Assembly (NCBI GenBank): GCA_020344015.1
Contig: CP070812.1
Span: 570,382 to 616,940, forward strand
Length of the DNA stretch: 46,559 nucleotides
Direction: 5' to 3'
DNA from: Gemmatimonadota bacterium
GTDB lineage: Bacteria > Gemmatimonadota > Gemmatimonadetes > Palauibacterales > KS3-K002
The notes beneath the pieces were generated by a model. It was not told where the DNA came from, ran no database searches, and saw only the letters and a list, made by a program, of their open reading frames with translations. Positions 17,644-25,090 of this stretch are shown piece by piece. The translations under genes were made by a program, and so were the position numbers. Position 1 is the first letter of the stretch, and the number at the start of each line of letters is the position of its first letter.

Positions 17644-19422
17644 CTACCGGCTGCCGCGCTGGGCGCGCCGGATCCGCGCGTCAATGTTGAGCAGCCAGCG
17701 CTCGCAGGCGTCGAGGAGCTGCGGGACCTCTCGCCGCACATTGCCAGCCCGCTGGAAGTGGCCCTGAGCGGCCTGGACATTGGAGCGGGCGCGCTCGAGG
17801 ACGGCGACCGACGCGTCCTCTGGGGTTGCCTGTCGCTCGCCCAGCTGGTAGTGGCTGTATCCCCACCAGAACTCGAGCTCGCGCCTCTGGTTGGCAGGAG
17901 CGAAATTGGAGGCGGTCTCGAAGTGTCCGATTGCCACCGTTAGGTTGCCGGAACTGCGGGCGCCGTGCGCCTCGCCCCAGAAGAGTCTGAAGACCTCCTC
18001 GGAAGTGGAAGCGCCGGTCTCGACAGCCAGATTGAAGTCGGCCAGCGCAGCCTGTTCATCGCCACCCTGCAACTTGAACCGTCCACGTTTGAGCAGAGCC
18101 GCGGGATAGGCGGGATCGATCTCGACGACCCTATCCATGGCGGCGCTGGCGTCGCCGAAGCGCTCAGCGCGGCCGAGGGCGTCGGCATAAAGCGACCAGA
18201 GTCGGGCGCTTTCCGAGTGCGACTGGAGCGCCAACTCTGCGAACTCGATCGCCTCGGCGGTGCGGTTGGCCTGGGTATAGGCGGCGAGGGCGTTCTCGAC
18301 GATCGAGAGGTCGGTCTCCTCGCCTTTGATCTCGAGCACCCGCTCGTAGGCGTCGAGGGCGATGTCCACGTAGGTGGAGTCCGTCGAGGAGTAACGCAGC
18401 GCGTAGTCACCGAGCGACTGCAGGAGGTCGACATCGTTCTCAGCGATCTCGAGTCCGGCTTGGATGATCGCGATCGCCTCAGGCATCAGGTTGGCGTTTG
18501 CCAGGTCGTAGGCGACCTTGATGCGAACCGGGACGTTGCCCGCGTCGTACTCCAGGTAACTCTGGTAGAGCTCGCTGGCCCTATCGGCATCACCCGACTG
18601 GGAGTACATGAAAGCGGCGTTCTGCAACGCTGAGCGATGGCTCGGCTGGCGCTCGAGCACCATCTCGAAATAGGCGATGGAAGAGTCCGCCCAACCGTCC
18701 GTAGCGGTCTCTTCCTGCTCGAACATGACGCGGTAGGCCATGCCCTTGTTGAACAGGACGTGTACGCTATTCGGGTTGATCTCGAGGGCTTCGTCGCAGT
18801 TGCGCAGCGCGTTCTCCAGCTGGTGGCTCTCCACGTATTCGGCGCAGAACTGCTGTGCTCGGACGAATCGGACCTGTGTCTCGAAGGCCTCGATAGTCAC
18901 GTCGACCACCCGGTCCCTCGACTCGTTACTTCTGTCGGTGACGCGGACGGGCGGCACGGGTACTTCGTCACCAGTGCGGACGTCGATGAAGGTGCCCCGG
19001 ACCTCGAAGGCACCGTCCACGCTTTCCAGGGTTGCGAAGTAGAGAACCTGGGCGCCCATCAGGTTGGCCAGCTGGCGCGCTCTGATCGCGTTCAGCTCTT
19101 CATACTCCAGGTCGTACTGATCGAGGGCGCGATTCAAGTCCTTCTCCTCGACGGGAGCGTGCGTGGGGAAATCCTCGAGGCGCTCGCGGAGCGCGTCGGC
19201 CACCTTGTCGCCAAACCGCCGGTCCAGCGCTCTGGACTCAAAGGGGATTACGACGACACGGTACCGTCCACCCGGCTCCTGCGCGCATGCCTCTCGGGCC
19301 GCGGGAACGAACAGGCTCGCCATCAGCGCCAATCCTACCAGCGGCCAGAGGGCCGCAACTCCGCACCTGACTACGCTAGACTTCATGGGCTTACCCCCCA
19401 CTTGGGTTACAACAGCGGGCAT
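17644..19422 (-). CDS. Exported TPR-repeat protein with an N-terminal TolB/CsgG-like domain
   Basis: Unnamed 592-residue protein. An N-terminal signal peptide (MKSSVVRCGVAALWPLVGLA and on to about ACAQ) predicts export to the periplasm. Residues around 55-170 (YRVVVIPFES, then VADALRERLEDF, then ARQLANLMGAQVLYFATLES) resemble the alpha/beta domain in TolB-N or CsgG-type proteins, a weak resemblance. From about residue 205 to the end there are roughly ten TPR-like helical pairs, e.g. ALRNCDEALEINPNSVHVLF. Two starts compete: ATG 19422, with GGAGG 9 bases upstream, and ATG 19386, which begins directly at the signal peptide. I list the first because of its ribosome-binding site. The gene follows tRNA-Val and ends before a terminator. 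A scaffold or envelope assembly role is a guess. Confidence 0.8.
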   Translation of the reverse strand: MPAVVTQVGGKPMKSSVVRCGVAALWPLVGLALMASLFVPAAREACAQEPGGRYRVVVIPFESRALDRRFGDKVADALRERLEDFPTHAPVEEKDLNRALDQYDLEYEELNAIRARQLANLMGAQVLYFATLESVDGAFEVRGTFIDVRTGDEVPVPPVRVTDRSNESRDRVVDVTIEAFETQVRFVRAQQFCAEYVESHQLENALRNCDEALEINPNSVHVLFNKGMAYRVMFEQEETATDGWADSSIAYFEMVLERQPSHRSALQNAAFMYSQSGDADRASELYQSYLEYDAGNVPVRIKVAYDLANANLMPEAIAIIQAGLEIAENDVDLLQSLGDYALRYSSTDSTYVDIALDAYERVLEIKGEETDLSIVENALAAYTQANRTAEAIEFAELALQSHSESARLWSLYADALGRAERFGDASAAMDRVVEIDPAYPAALLKRGRFKLQGGDEQAALADFNLAVETGASTSEEVFRLFWGEAHGARSSGNLTVAIGHFETASNFAPANQRRELEFWWGYSHYQLGERQATPEDASVAVLERARSNVQAAQGHFQRAGNVRREVPQLLDACERWLLNIDARIRRAQRGSR

Positions 19423-19500
19423 CTGCCCGCGCCTCCACGACTGTGCGCATCGGTCCGCCGTCGGCCCGATTCTGGGCCGGGACGGTTCACCCTCCGGCGA

Positions 19501-19574
19501 TGGGCGCGCCTGGACTCGAACCAGGGGCCTCTGCCTTGTAAGGGCAGCGCTCTTGCCAGCTGAGCTACGCGCCC
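19501..19574 (-). tRNA. tRNA-Val (anticodon UAC)
   Basis: A 74-base cloverleaf reads on the minus strand: acceptor GGGCGCG pairing with CGCGCCC, D stem GCTC/GAGC, anticodon stem CTGCC/GGCAG around loop CTTACAA (anticodon TAC, valine GUA/GUG codons), and T arm CCTGG-TTCGAGT-CCAGG, ending in discriminator A. The 3' CCA is not encoded; TCG follows. It lies between a small membrane-protein gene and the exported TPR gene and may be co-transcribed with them. Confidence 0.97.
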
Positions 19575-19637
19575 CAACCCCACTGAGCTAAGCCGGGAGC
19601 TTATGACCGGCCCGACGCGTCGTCAACCGGCCCCTCC

Positions 19638-19841
19638 TCAGAGGATGAGCCCCAGCGGTATCAGGACCACGTAGGCCGCAACCAGGAGAAGCGGCGCCAC
19701 GACCGTCGAGAGGACCGGCGAGCTGCTGGCGAGCGCCACGTAGCCGACGACTATCAGCACAGCCGCGGCGGCGAGTAGCGCCCAATTCAGTCGCGTGAAC
19801 TGGAGGGCCCGAGGCCCATCCACCGCTCCCCTAGCTGACAC
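19638..19841 (-). CDS. Small membrane protein with two transmembrane helices
   Basis: A 67-residue protein with a short soluble head (ending RALQFTRLNW) and two hydrophobic helices, ALLAAAAVLIVVGYVALAS and VVAPLLLVAAYVVLIPLGLI. The layout resembles small DUF3098-like membrane proteins, but I do not recognise a named family with certainty. The start is GTG 19841 with GGAGG 11 bases upstream; an in-frame GTG at 19823 preceded by AGGGGA is an alternative. It lies 63 bases before the tRNA-Val gene in the same orientation. Function unknown. The clear two-helix pattern and ribosome-binding site argue that it is real. Confidence 0.72.
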   Translation of the reverse strand: MSARGAVDGPRALQFTRLNWALLAAAAVLIVVGYVALASSSPVLSTVVAPLLLVAAYVVLIPLGLIL

Positions 19842-19936
19842 GCTGCTCTAGTCCTCCACCCTCTATACGATGTGTGCCGCGTGCGGCCCGCTTTTTCTTG
19901 CCAAGCGTGAGATTTGCGGTCTTGAACCGCCCAAAC

Positions 19937-20923
19937 CTATTCGCTTCCGCCAACCTCGTCAATCACTTCGCGCCCGCCGCCGGCTGAGCCGGCCTCCGCC
20001 GTACCCTCAAGGCGTGCCCTGACTTCGCGGGCCGCCACCGCCGTCTCGAGCGCTTCCAGTTTTTGACGGGTTCGTCTTTTCTTCCAATACCCCAGAACCA
20101 GCAAAAGGATCGTCAGGATGGTCCAGAAGACGGCCGCCTGAGCCAGGACGAGAAGCCAGCCGAAGCGCCGGCCGACGTCTCTGCGCCACATACGCTCGAA
20201 TTGGCCAAGGGTCAGCCCGTAGGTCCGGCGGAGGGCCGGGTCGAGCTCACCCATCTCGCGCCAGCGTTCCAGCAGCCGGGCGAATCCGTCGGCGCCCCCC
20301 ATCCTGTGGAGGAACTCAACGGCCGTGTAGGAGAGGAGATAGGCGTGATCGGCCCTGACGCGGCCGCGAGCGAAGTCGAGGCTCAGCGACTCCAGCGACT
20401 CCAGCCGGCCCTGGAGAATCGCGAAGCGCAGAGCCCACGCATCCCTCGCGTTCCAGCTTCCCGACGCCAACTGCGCGTAACCCTCATGGAACCAGCGAGG
20501 CACCGCCGAGCCGAGCTGCCGGGTGAGGGCAACGTGTGCAAGTTCGTGCCGCAGTACGGTCGCCAGCGGTCTCGCGCCGGCCCGCGGACCGAAGGTCGGC
20601 AAAACGATCCGGTCACCCTCCGGAAACGCTAGACCGCCGCTCCAATCGGGGGCGCCAGGCGCCAACGAATCGTACGTCGCCTCGTCAGGCGCCAGGAAGA
20701 CGACAACCTCTCCTGTGTCGAGGATACCCGGCGGCAGCCCGGGAAGCGCCGGTGACGCCGCCGCGTTTCCAGCGAGCGCCTCGGCCGCACCCTCATGGCC
20801 GGGCCAAAAGCGAAAGACTAGCGAGCCCGCGCGGACCTCCCCTTGGGGCGGTACCTGGCTCGTGTGTATCGATGGTGCTGCACCGAGTAGTAGTAGTGTG
20901 CAGCAGAGGGTCAGTCGAGCAAT
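19937..20923 (-). CDS. Membrane-anchored HExxH zinc metallopeptidase (peptidase MA-like), start uncertain
   Basis: Gluzincin-type protein of about 328 residues. An N-terminal hydrophobic segment (LTLCCTLLLLGAAPS) looks like a signal peptide. The zinc motif HELAH lies near residues 126-130 and WFHEGYAQLASG supplies the likely third ligand, the pattern of the peptidase MA family. A transmembrane helix (WLLVLAQAAVFWTILTILLL, about 255-275) is followed by a basic, charged cytoplasmic tail. So the peptidase domain probably faces the periplasm. There is no in-frame ATG, GTG or TTG close to the signal peptide: the first upstream is ATG 21265, deep inside the preceding TPR gene and encoding an unnatural Arg-rich stretch. 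I mark ATT 20923; CTG 20914, which overlaps the TPR stop (CTGA), is the other candidate. It is the last gene of the chemosensory unit. Confidence 0.75.
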   Translation of the reverse strand: MARLTLCCTLLLLGAAPSIHTSQVPPQGEVRAGSLVFRFWPGHEGAAEALAGNAAASPALPGLPPGILDTGEVVVFLAPDEATYDSLAPGAPDWSGGLAFPEGDRIVLPTFGPRAGARPLATVLRHELAHVALTRQLGSAVPRWFHEGYAQLASGSWNARDAWALRFAILQGRLESLESLSLDFARGRVRADHAYLLSYTAVEFLHRMGGADGFARLLERWREMGELDPALRRTYGLTLGQFERMWRRDVGRRFGWLLVLAQAAVFWTILTILLLVLGYWKKRRTRQKLEALETAVAAREVRARLEGTAEAGSAGGGREVIDEVGGSE

Positions 20924-21765
20924 GGCTGGACGCCGGACTCGGCGCTCCGCGCCGCCTCGGCGCAGCGGCCTGCCCAGAAGCCGCCCTGCGGCGCCGCCGC
21001 CCCGTCTTTCCAGGCCGAGATCGCTTCCGCCTTCCTGCCGGCCAGGTAGCGTGTTCGCCCGAGCTGGAAGGACGCCTCGCTCATCGTCGGGTCCAGCTCC
21101 ACTACCTCGTGTAGGAACGATTCGGCGTCGTCGTACATCTCTCGGGCCAGGTAGACGAGGCCAAGGTAGTAGCGACCGTAGACGCCTGTCCTCTGATCCG
21201 TCGAGTCCCGGATCGCCTTCGACAGATGCCCGATCGCCTCGCCGTAGATCCCTTTCCTCAGGCAAATGTACCCCAGGTTAACGCGGGCCAGCATGTCCTC
21301 CGGGCGAACCACCAACAGTTGGTGGTAGGTGGCCAGCGCATCGTCGTACTGCTGCGATATCGTCTGTGCCCAGCCCAGGGACGATAGGACACCCGGATCG
21401 TCCGGCGCCAGGTCGAGTGCCTCCTTCAACAGGGCGACGGCATCGTCGTGGTCGCCGGAGCGAAGCAGCTTCCACCCTTTCGCCACGTAACCGCCGCCCA
21501 GCTCACTCTGGCGTTCCGCCACCGCGGGTGGAAGACCCACAGCCCCCTCCGGCAGACCGGGCAGAATGCCGTGACGGTCCATCAACTGGCGAAGCATCTC
21601 CCGCAGCTCCGCCAAGCGCCCTTCCAACTGGTTCAACGTATCCAGAAGTTCCGAGGCCTCCGCACCCAAGCGAGCGGATTCCGCCGTATCCCGAGCACGG
21701 GCCAGAGCGTCTTCCAGCTCACGGTATCGGCCGAGCAGCGGCGAAAGCGGGTCGATGGCCTTCAA
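20911..21765 (-). CDS. TPR-repeat protein of the chemosensory cluster
   Basis: A 284-residue cytoplasmic protein without a signal peptide. Residues 10-65 (RYRELEDALARARDTAESAR and on) look like an extended alpha-helical or coiled-coil segment. Four to five TPR motifs follow from about residue 90, e.g. AVALLKEALDLAPDDPGVLS and ALATYHQLLVVRPEDMLARV. The start is TTG 21765, two bases after the stop of the double-CheW gene; no ATG competes. TPR proteins are protein-interaction scaffolds, so it may organise components of this signalling system, but its partner is unknown. Confidence 0.82.
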   Translation of the reverse strand: MKAIDPLSPLLGRYRELEDALARARDTAESARLGAEASELLDTLNQLEGRLAELREMLRQLMDRHGILPGLPEGAVGLPPAVAERQSELGGGYVAKGWKLLRSGDHDDAVALLKEALDLAPDDPGVLSSLGWAQTISQQYDDALATYHQLLVVRPEDMLARVNLGYICLRKGIYGEAIGHLSKAIRDSTDQRTGVYGRYYLGLVYLAREMYDDAESFLHEVVELDPTMSEASFQLGRTRYLAGRKAEAISAWKDGAAAPQGGFWAGRCAEAARSAESGVQPLLD

Positions 21766-21767
21766 CC

Positions 21768-22736
21768 TTACGACTTCTTCTTGGCGCGCCGCGGCGCGCG
21801 TTTCTTACCCTTGGCTCGGGCGGCGGGCTTTGCGGAGTCGACGACTTTCTCGAGGGCTATCTTCTCCTTCGAGCTGAGAATCTCGCCGACGTTGAGCATG
21901 ATGATCATGCGGTCGTCGTCCTTAGCGAGACCCTCGAGGTACTTTCCTGCCAGGCCGCGGAAGAAGTCAGGTGGCGGGCTCACCGCATCTTCGGCCAGAG
22001 GTACGACGCCGGGAACCGTGTCGACGACGAGGGCAGCCCGGGCCTCGCCGATGGCGACGATCAGCAGCCGGCTGGATTCGTCGGTCTCTCTCTCCGGCAA
22101 GCTGAAGCGCTTGCGCATGTCGATAACCGGGATAATCGAGTCGCGGACGTCGACGACACCTTCGACGAAGGCAGGCGCTTTGGGTACAGGGCGGACTTTC
22201 GGTACCGGAAGGACCTCAAAGACCTTCATCACATCGATACCGAATTCGTCGTCGCCGAGCTGGAACCTCACCACGCGCAGCGGCTCGGCAGCCACATCTC
22301 TATCCACCATGGATTCTCCCCTCTCTCCAAGCAGCTCGGCCCGCGAGGCGACTAGCGCCGCCGGGTCGACAAAACGAACCATCTCACCATCTAGCTCGAG
22401 CAGGTCATCCGACCGATCATTCGGCGACCGCGCCTCGCATCCTTGAACAACTTCGCCGGGGCCCTGAACTCGCAGGCCCAACCGGCCACGCTCCCGGCCC
22501 AGCACCAGCAGCAGCGCGTCCGCTGAATCCGGATCCAGGCTCGGCGCACCGCTGATGGCGCCGGCAAGCTCGACGACAGGTATCCAACGGTCGCGGACGC
22601 GGGCCAGGCCGACTCGAGCACCTTCATCGCCGGGCAGCGAGTGCTTGATCGAGCCGGCCTCGACGATCTCGGTCACCACGTCGGCCGGGATCGCAAACCG
22701 CGAATTGCCTAGTCGGAACGTAATCAGGTTGCTCAT
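21768..22736 (-). CDS. Double CheW-domain adaptor with a basic tail
   Basis: A 322-residue protein with two tandem CheW-like domains, about 1-145 (LITFRLGNSRFAIPADVVTEI) and 150-295 (RVVRFQLGDDEFGIDVMKVF, then GVVDVRDSIIPVIDMRKRF). CheW domains couple chemoreceptors to CheA. The last 25 residues are rich in Lys, Arg and Ala (AKGKKRAPRRAKKKS), unusual for CheW and suggestive of binding to nucleic acid, membrane or an acidic partner. The start overlaps the cheB stop (ATGA). The second domain keeps the canonical motifs better than the first. It could bridge two receptor or kinase arrays. Confidence 0.9.
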   Translation of the reverse strand: MSNLITFRLGNSRFAIPADVVTEIVEAGSIKHSLPGDEGARVGLARVRDRWIPVVELAGAISGAPSLDPDSADALLLVLGRERGRLGLRVQGPGEVVQGCEARSPNDRSDDLLELDGEMVRFVDPAALVASRAELLGERGESMVDRDVAAEPLRVVRFQLGDDEFGIDVMKVFEVLPVPKVRPVPKAPAFVEGVVDVRDSIIPVIDMRKRFSLPERETDESSRLLIVAIGEARAALVVDTVPGVVPLAEDAVSPPPDFFRGLAGKYLEGLAKDDDRMIIMLNVGEILSSKEKIALEKVVDSAKPAARAKGKKRAPRRAKKKS

Positions 22737-23821
22737 TGGCTCGCGTTGGCCCCCGGAGCCGGCAGTTCAGTGAGGCACTCGACGATGGCACCCGCTATCC
22801 CATCCAGAGAGACAACGTGCTCCGCCGCTCCTTGCTCTACGGCTCGACCGGGCATCCCGTAAACCACACTCGTCGCCTCATCCTGGGCTATCGTTCGACC
22901 GCCGCTCGCTCGGATCGCCGCCAGACCGTTCGCACCGTCACGACCCATACCGGTCAGCACCACGCCTACCGAGCGTCCTCCGAAGGCCTCGGCCACGCTG
23001 GGAAAGAGCGCGTCGGCGGCCGGTCGTGTGCCCCACATCGACTCGCGCTGGTCGAGCGTGATCTTCACCGTCCCCTCGATCCGCCTTACCCGCATGTGGA
23101 AGTCGCCGGGAGCGAGCCAGACCCGGTCCGGCTCGACGGACTCGCCCCCACTCGCCTCGACGACAGGCAGAGAAGCCACACCGCTCAACCGTGCAGCCAG
23201 CGTCGCCGTGAAACCCGGCGGCATATGCTGAACGATGAGTACCGCTGCCCCCAGGTTGGTAGGCAGTGCGCGCAGAACGTGTGAAAGCGCCCGCGGTCCC
23301 CCGGTGGAGGCGGCGATGGCGACCGCTGCTTCACCACTAATCGCTGGCGCGACGACGGGTTCGGCCTCCAGTGTCCGTTCGGCGATCAGCACGCCAACGT
23401 CTGCAGCCACCGCGGCCTGCAGAGCCTCGTAGAGCCGCGCTTCCACCCGGCCGAGGTCGAAGGAGATCGGCCCCGACGGTTTGGCCACGAAGTCGACGGC
23501 CCCGAGATCGAGCGCCCGAAGCGCAGCAGCCGACCCGGTATCGGTGTAGGCTGAGAAGACCACAATGGGCCGCGGTCGTGACGACATGACGCGCTCGAGC
23601 ACACCGAACCCATCGAGACGCGGCATTTCGATATCAAGCGTAACCACGTCGGGTTCGAGCTCCGCAATGCGCCGCAATGCTTCCTGACCATCGGACGCGA
23701 CACCGGCGACGTGGAACCCAGGGAAGCGATCGATCATGTCGGAGATCATGCGCCGCATGAACACGCTGTCGTCGACCACCAGGACGGTGGTGTCCGATGC
23801 ACCGCCTTCAGATCTCGACAC
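22733..23821 (-). CDS. cheB: Chemoreceptor glutamate methylesterase/deamidase CheB
   Basis: Response-regulator enzyme that demethylates receptors. Domains over 362 residues: receiver at about 12-130 with acidic pair D17-D18 and phospho-acceptor D63 (LDIEMP), a linker, and methylesterase with catalytic triad S172 (AASTGGPRAL), H199 (QHMPPGFT) and D295 (TGMGRDGA). All key residues are present. The start is GTG 23821 with AGGGGA at good spacing, overlapping cheD by 14 bases. Its presence implies methylated receptors encoded elsewhere in the genome. Confidence 0.96.
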   Translation of the reverse strand: MSRSEGGASDTTVLVVDDSVFMRRMISDMIDRFPGFHVAGVASDGQEALRRIAELEPDVVTLDIEMPRLDGFGVLERVMSSRPRPIVVFSAYTDTGSAAALRALDLGAVDFVAKPSGPISFDLGRVEARLYEALQAAVAADVGVLIAERTLEAEPVVAPAISGEAAVAIAASTGGPRALSHVLRALPTNLGAAVLIVQHMPPGFTATLAARLSGVASLPVVEASGGESVEPDRVWLAPGDFHMRVRRIEGTVKITLDQRESMWGTRPAADALFPSVAEAFGGRSVGVVLTGMGRDGANGLAAIRASGGRTIAQDEATSVVYGMPGRAVEQGAAEHVVSLDGIAGAIVECLTELPAPGANASQ

Positions 23822-24284
23822 GGCTCTTCCCCTGTGAGGAGACGACTATTCGACCGTTCGACAAGTCGAAATCGATCGAGCGACCGAACCCGCCGCCCAC
23901 GTCCTCGGCGACGATGGGGATCCCGACCCGAGCCAGCGCCCTACGCGCCGCCGAGACGTTGCGCCGGCCGATGTTGGGCCTGTCCTGCGGTGCCAGGTCC
24001 TCGAACATGGCGGCACCACCGACGAGCCGCGCGGTGAGGCGAGTGCGCTCGGCCCCCGCTTCCTCCAGCTCATCCAGCAACGCCGGGACAGCCTCCGTCA
24101 CGAACAGCCAGCGTCGGTCGCGCTTCGAGAACGAGCGGTCCGGCAGGAGAACGTGTGCGAGCCCCCCCACGTGGCTCGCCTCATCGTACAGAACGATCGC
24201 GACACAGGAGCCAAGGCCTGTGATCGACAGCGTCCCCTCGCCTTGCCCAACGCGACGATCGCCCATCGGAACAAAGATCCTCAC
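23808..24284 (-). CDS. cheD: Chemoreceptor glutamine deamidase CheD
   Basis: Deamidates receptor glutamines and, with CheC, forms a feedback loop in Bacillus and Thermotoga type systems. The 158-residue protein has the nucleophile C27 in GLGSCVAIVLYD and H44 in GGLAHVLLP, the same positions as in Thermotoga CheD, plus RLVGGAAMF and NIGRRNV. The start overlaps the cheR stop (ATGA). Both CheC and CheD are encoded in the same unit, which supports the CheC-CheD mode of adaptation. Confidence 0.95.
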   Translation of the reverse strand: MRIFVPMGDRRVGQGEGTLSITGLGSCVAIVLYDEASHVGGLAHVLLPDRSFSKRDRRWLFVTEAVPALLDELEEAGAERTRLTARLVGGAAMFEDLAPQDRPNIGRRNVSAARRALARVGIPIVAEDVGGGFGRSIDFDLSNGRIVVSSQGKSRVEI

Positions 24285-25090
24285 CGCCGCTGGTATATCC
24301 TCTCTCGCGCGTCAACCACGTCGAAGTGCTCCTTCACTTCCCGGGCGAGCATTTCCACCCGGCCCAACACGAGGTAGCCCCCCGGTCGCAATACGTCGAC
24401 AAACATCTCGAAGACACGGCCCTGCGCCGGTCGGTCCAGGTAGATGAGCAGGTTACGGCAGAGGATGAGATCCGCCTCGAAATCCGGGCGGTTTTCCAAG
24501 ATGTCGACGTTTCGGAACTCCACCATGGTACGTATCGGGTCCTTCAGCCGGTTCACGGGCCCGGAAACGAACCAGCGCTGTCGAATCTCCTCCGGCGTCT
24601 CGCTCAGCGCGACCTCCGGGTATTCCGCCGAGCGGGCGAGCTCGAGGCTTTCCTCATCGATATCGGTACCGATGATACGCACACCGTTCACTTTACCGCG
24701 CCCGCACGCCGCCAGTCGCTCCCACACCAGGATCGCCAGGCTGTACGCCTCTTCGCCGGCCGCCGAGCCAGCGCTCCACAGCAAAACCGGCTCCCCCCGG
24801 GCGAGCAGCCCTGGCAGCAACTCGTTGCCGATGGCATCCCACGTTTCCTTGTTCCGGAAGAACTTGCTGACGTTGATGGTCAGGACGCGCAGAAGCCAGT
24901 CGTATTCGGCAGGATCGCTATCGAGCAGCGCCGAGTAGTCAGCGATGCTCGTGAGACCACGGGCGCGCATCCGCACGCCCACCCTGCGGCGCAAGCACTT
25001 CTGCCGGTAGAGATTCCCACGAAAGCCCCGCTCACGCTCGATCTTCGCGAACAGTGCAGCATAAGCGGCGTCATCACCCGTCGCCGGCAT
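24281..25090 (-). CDS. cheR: Chemoreceptor methyltransferase CheR
   Basis: SAM-dependent O-methyltransferase that methylates receptor glutamates. The 269-residue protein has the N-terminal helical domain (CLRRRVGVRMRARG), VLTINVSKFFRN, the SAM-binding LLWSAGSAAGEEAYSLAIL, GTDIDEESLELAR, and LILCRNLLIYLD. The usual WSAGCSTGEE reads WSAGSAAGEE, a mild variation. There is no C-terminal TPR extension as in some CheR proteins. It starts at 25090, overlapping the PATAN-TPR gene by 17 bases. Confidence 0.95.
   Translation of the reverse strand: MPATGDDAAYAALFAKIERERGFRGNLYRQKCLRRRVGVRMRARGLTSIADYSALLDSDPAEYDWLLRVLTINVSKFFRNKETWDAIGNELLPGLLARGEPVLLWSAGSAAGEEAYSLAILVWERLAACGRGKVNGVRIIGTDIDEESLELARSAEYPEVALSETPEEIRQRWFVSGPVNRLKDPIRTMVEFRNVDILENRPDFEADLILCRNLLIYLDRPAQGRVFEMFVDVLRPGGYLVLGRVEMLAREVKEHFDVVDARERIYQRR

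Noticed and set aside
19876..19896. Plus-strand hairpin GCCGC-GT-GCGGC followed by CCGCTTTTT
   Set aside because: It would stop plus-strand transcription, but no plus-strand gene ends there and the stem is only five pairs; on the minus strand it has no downstream T-tract.
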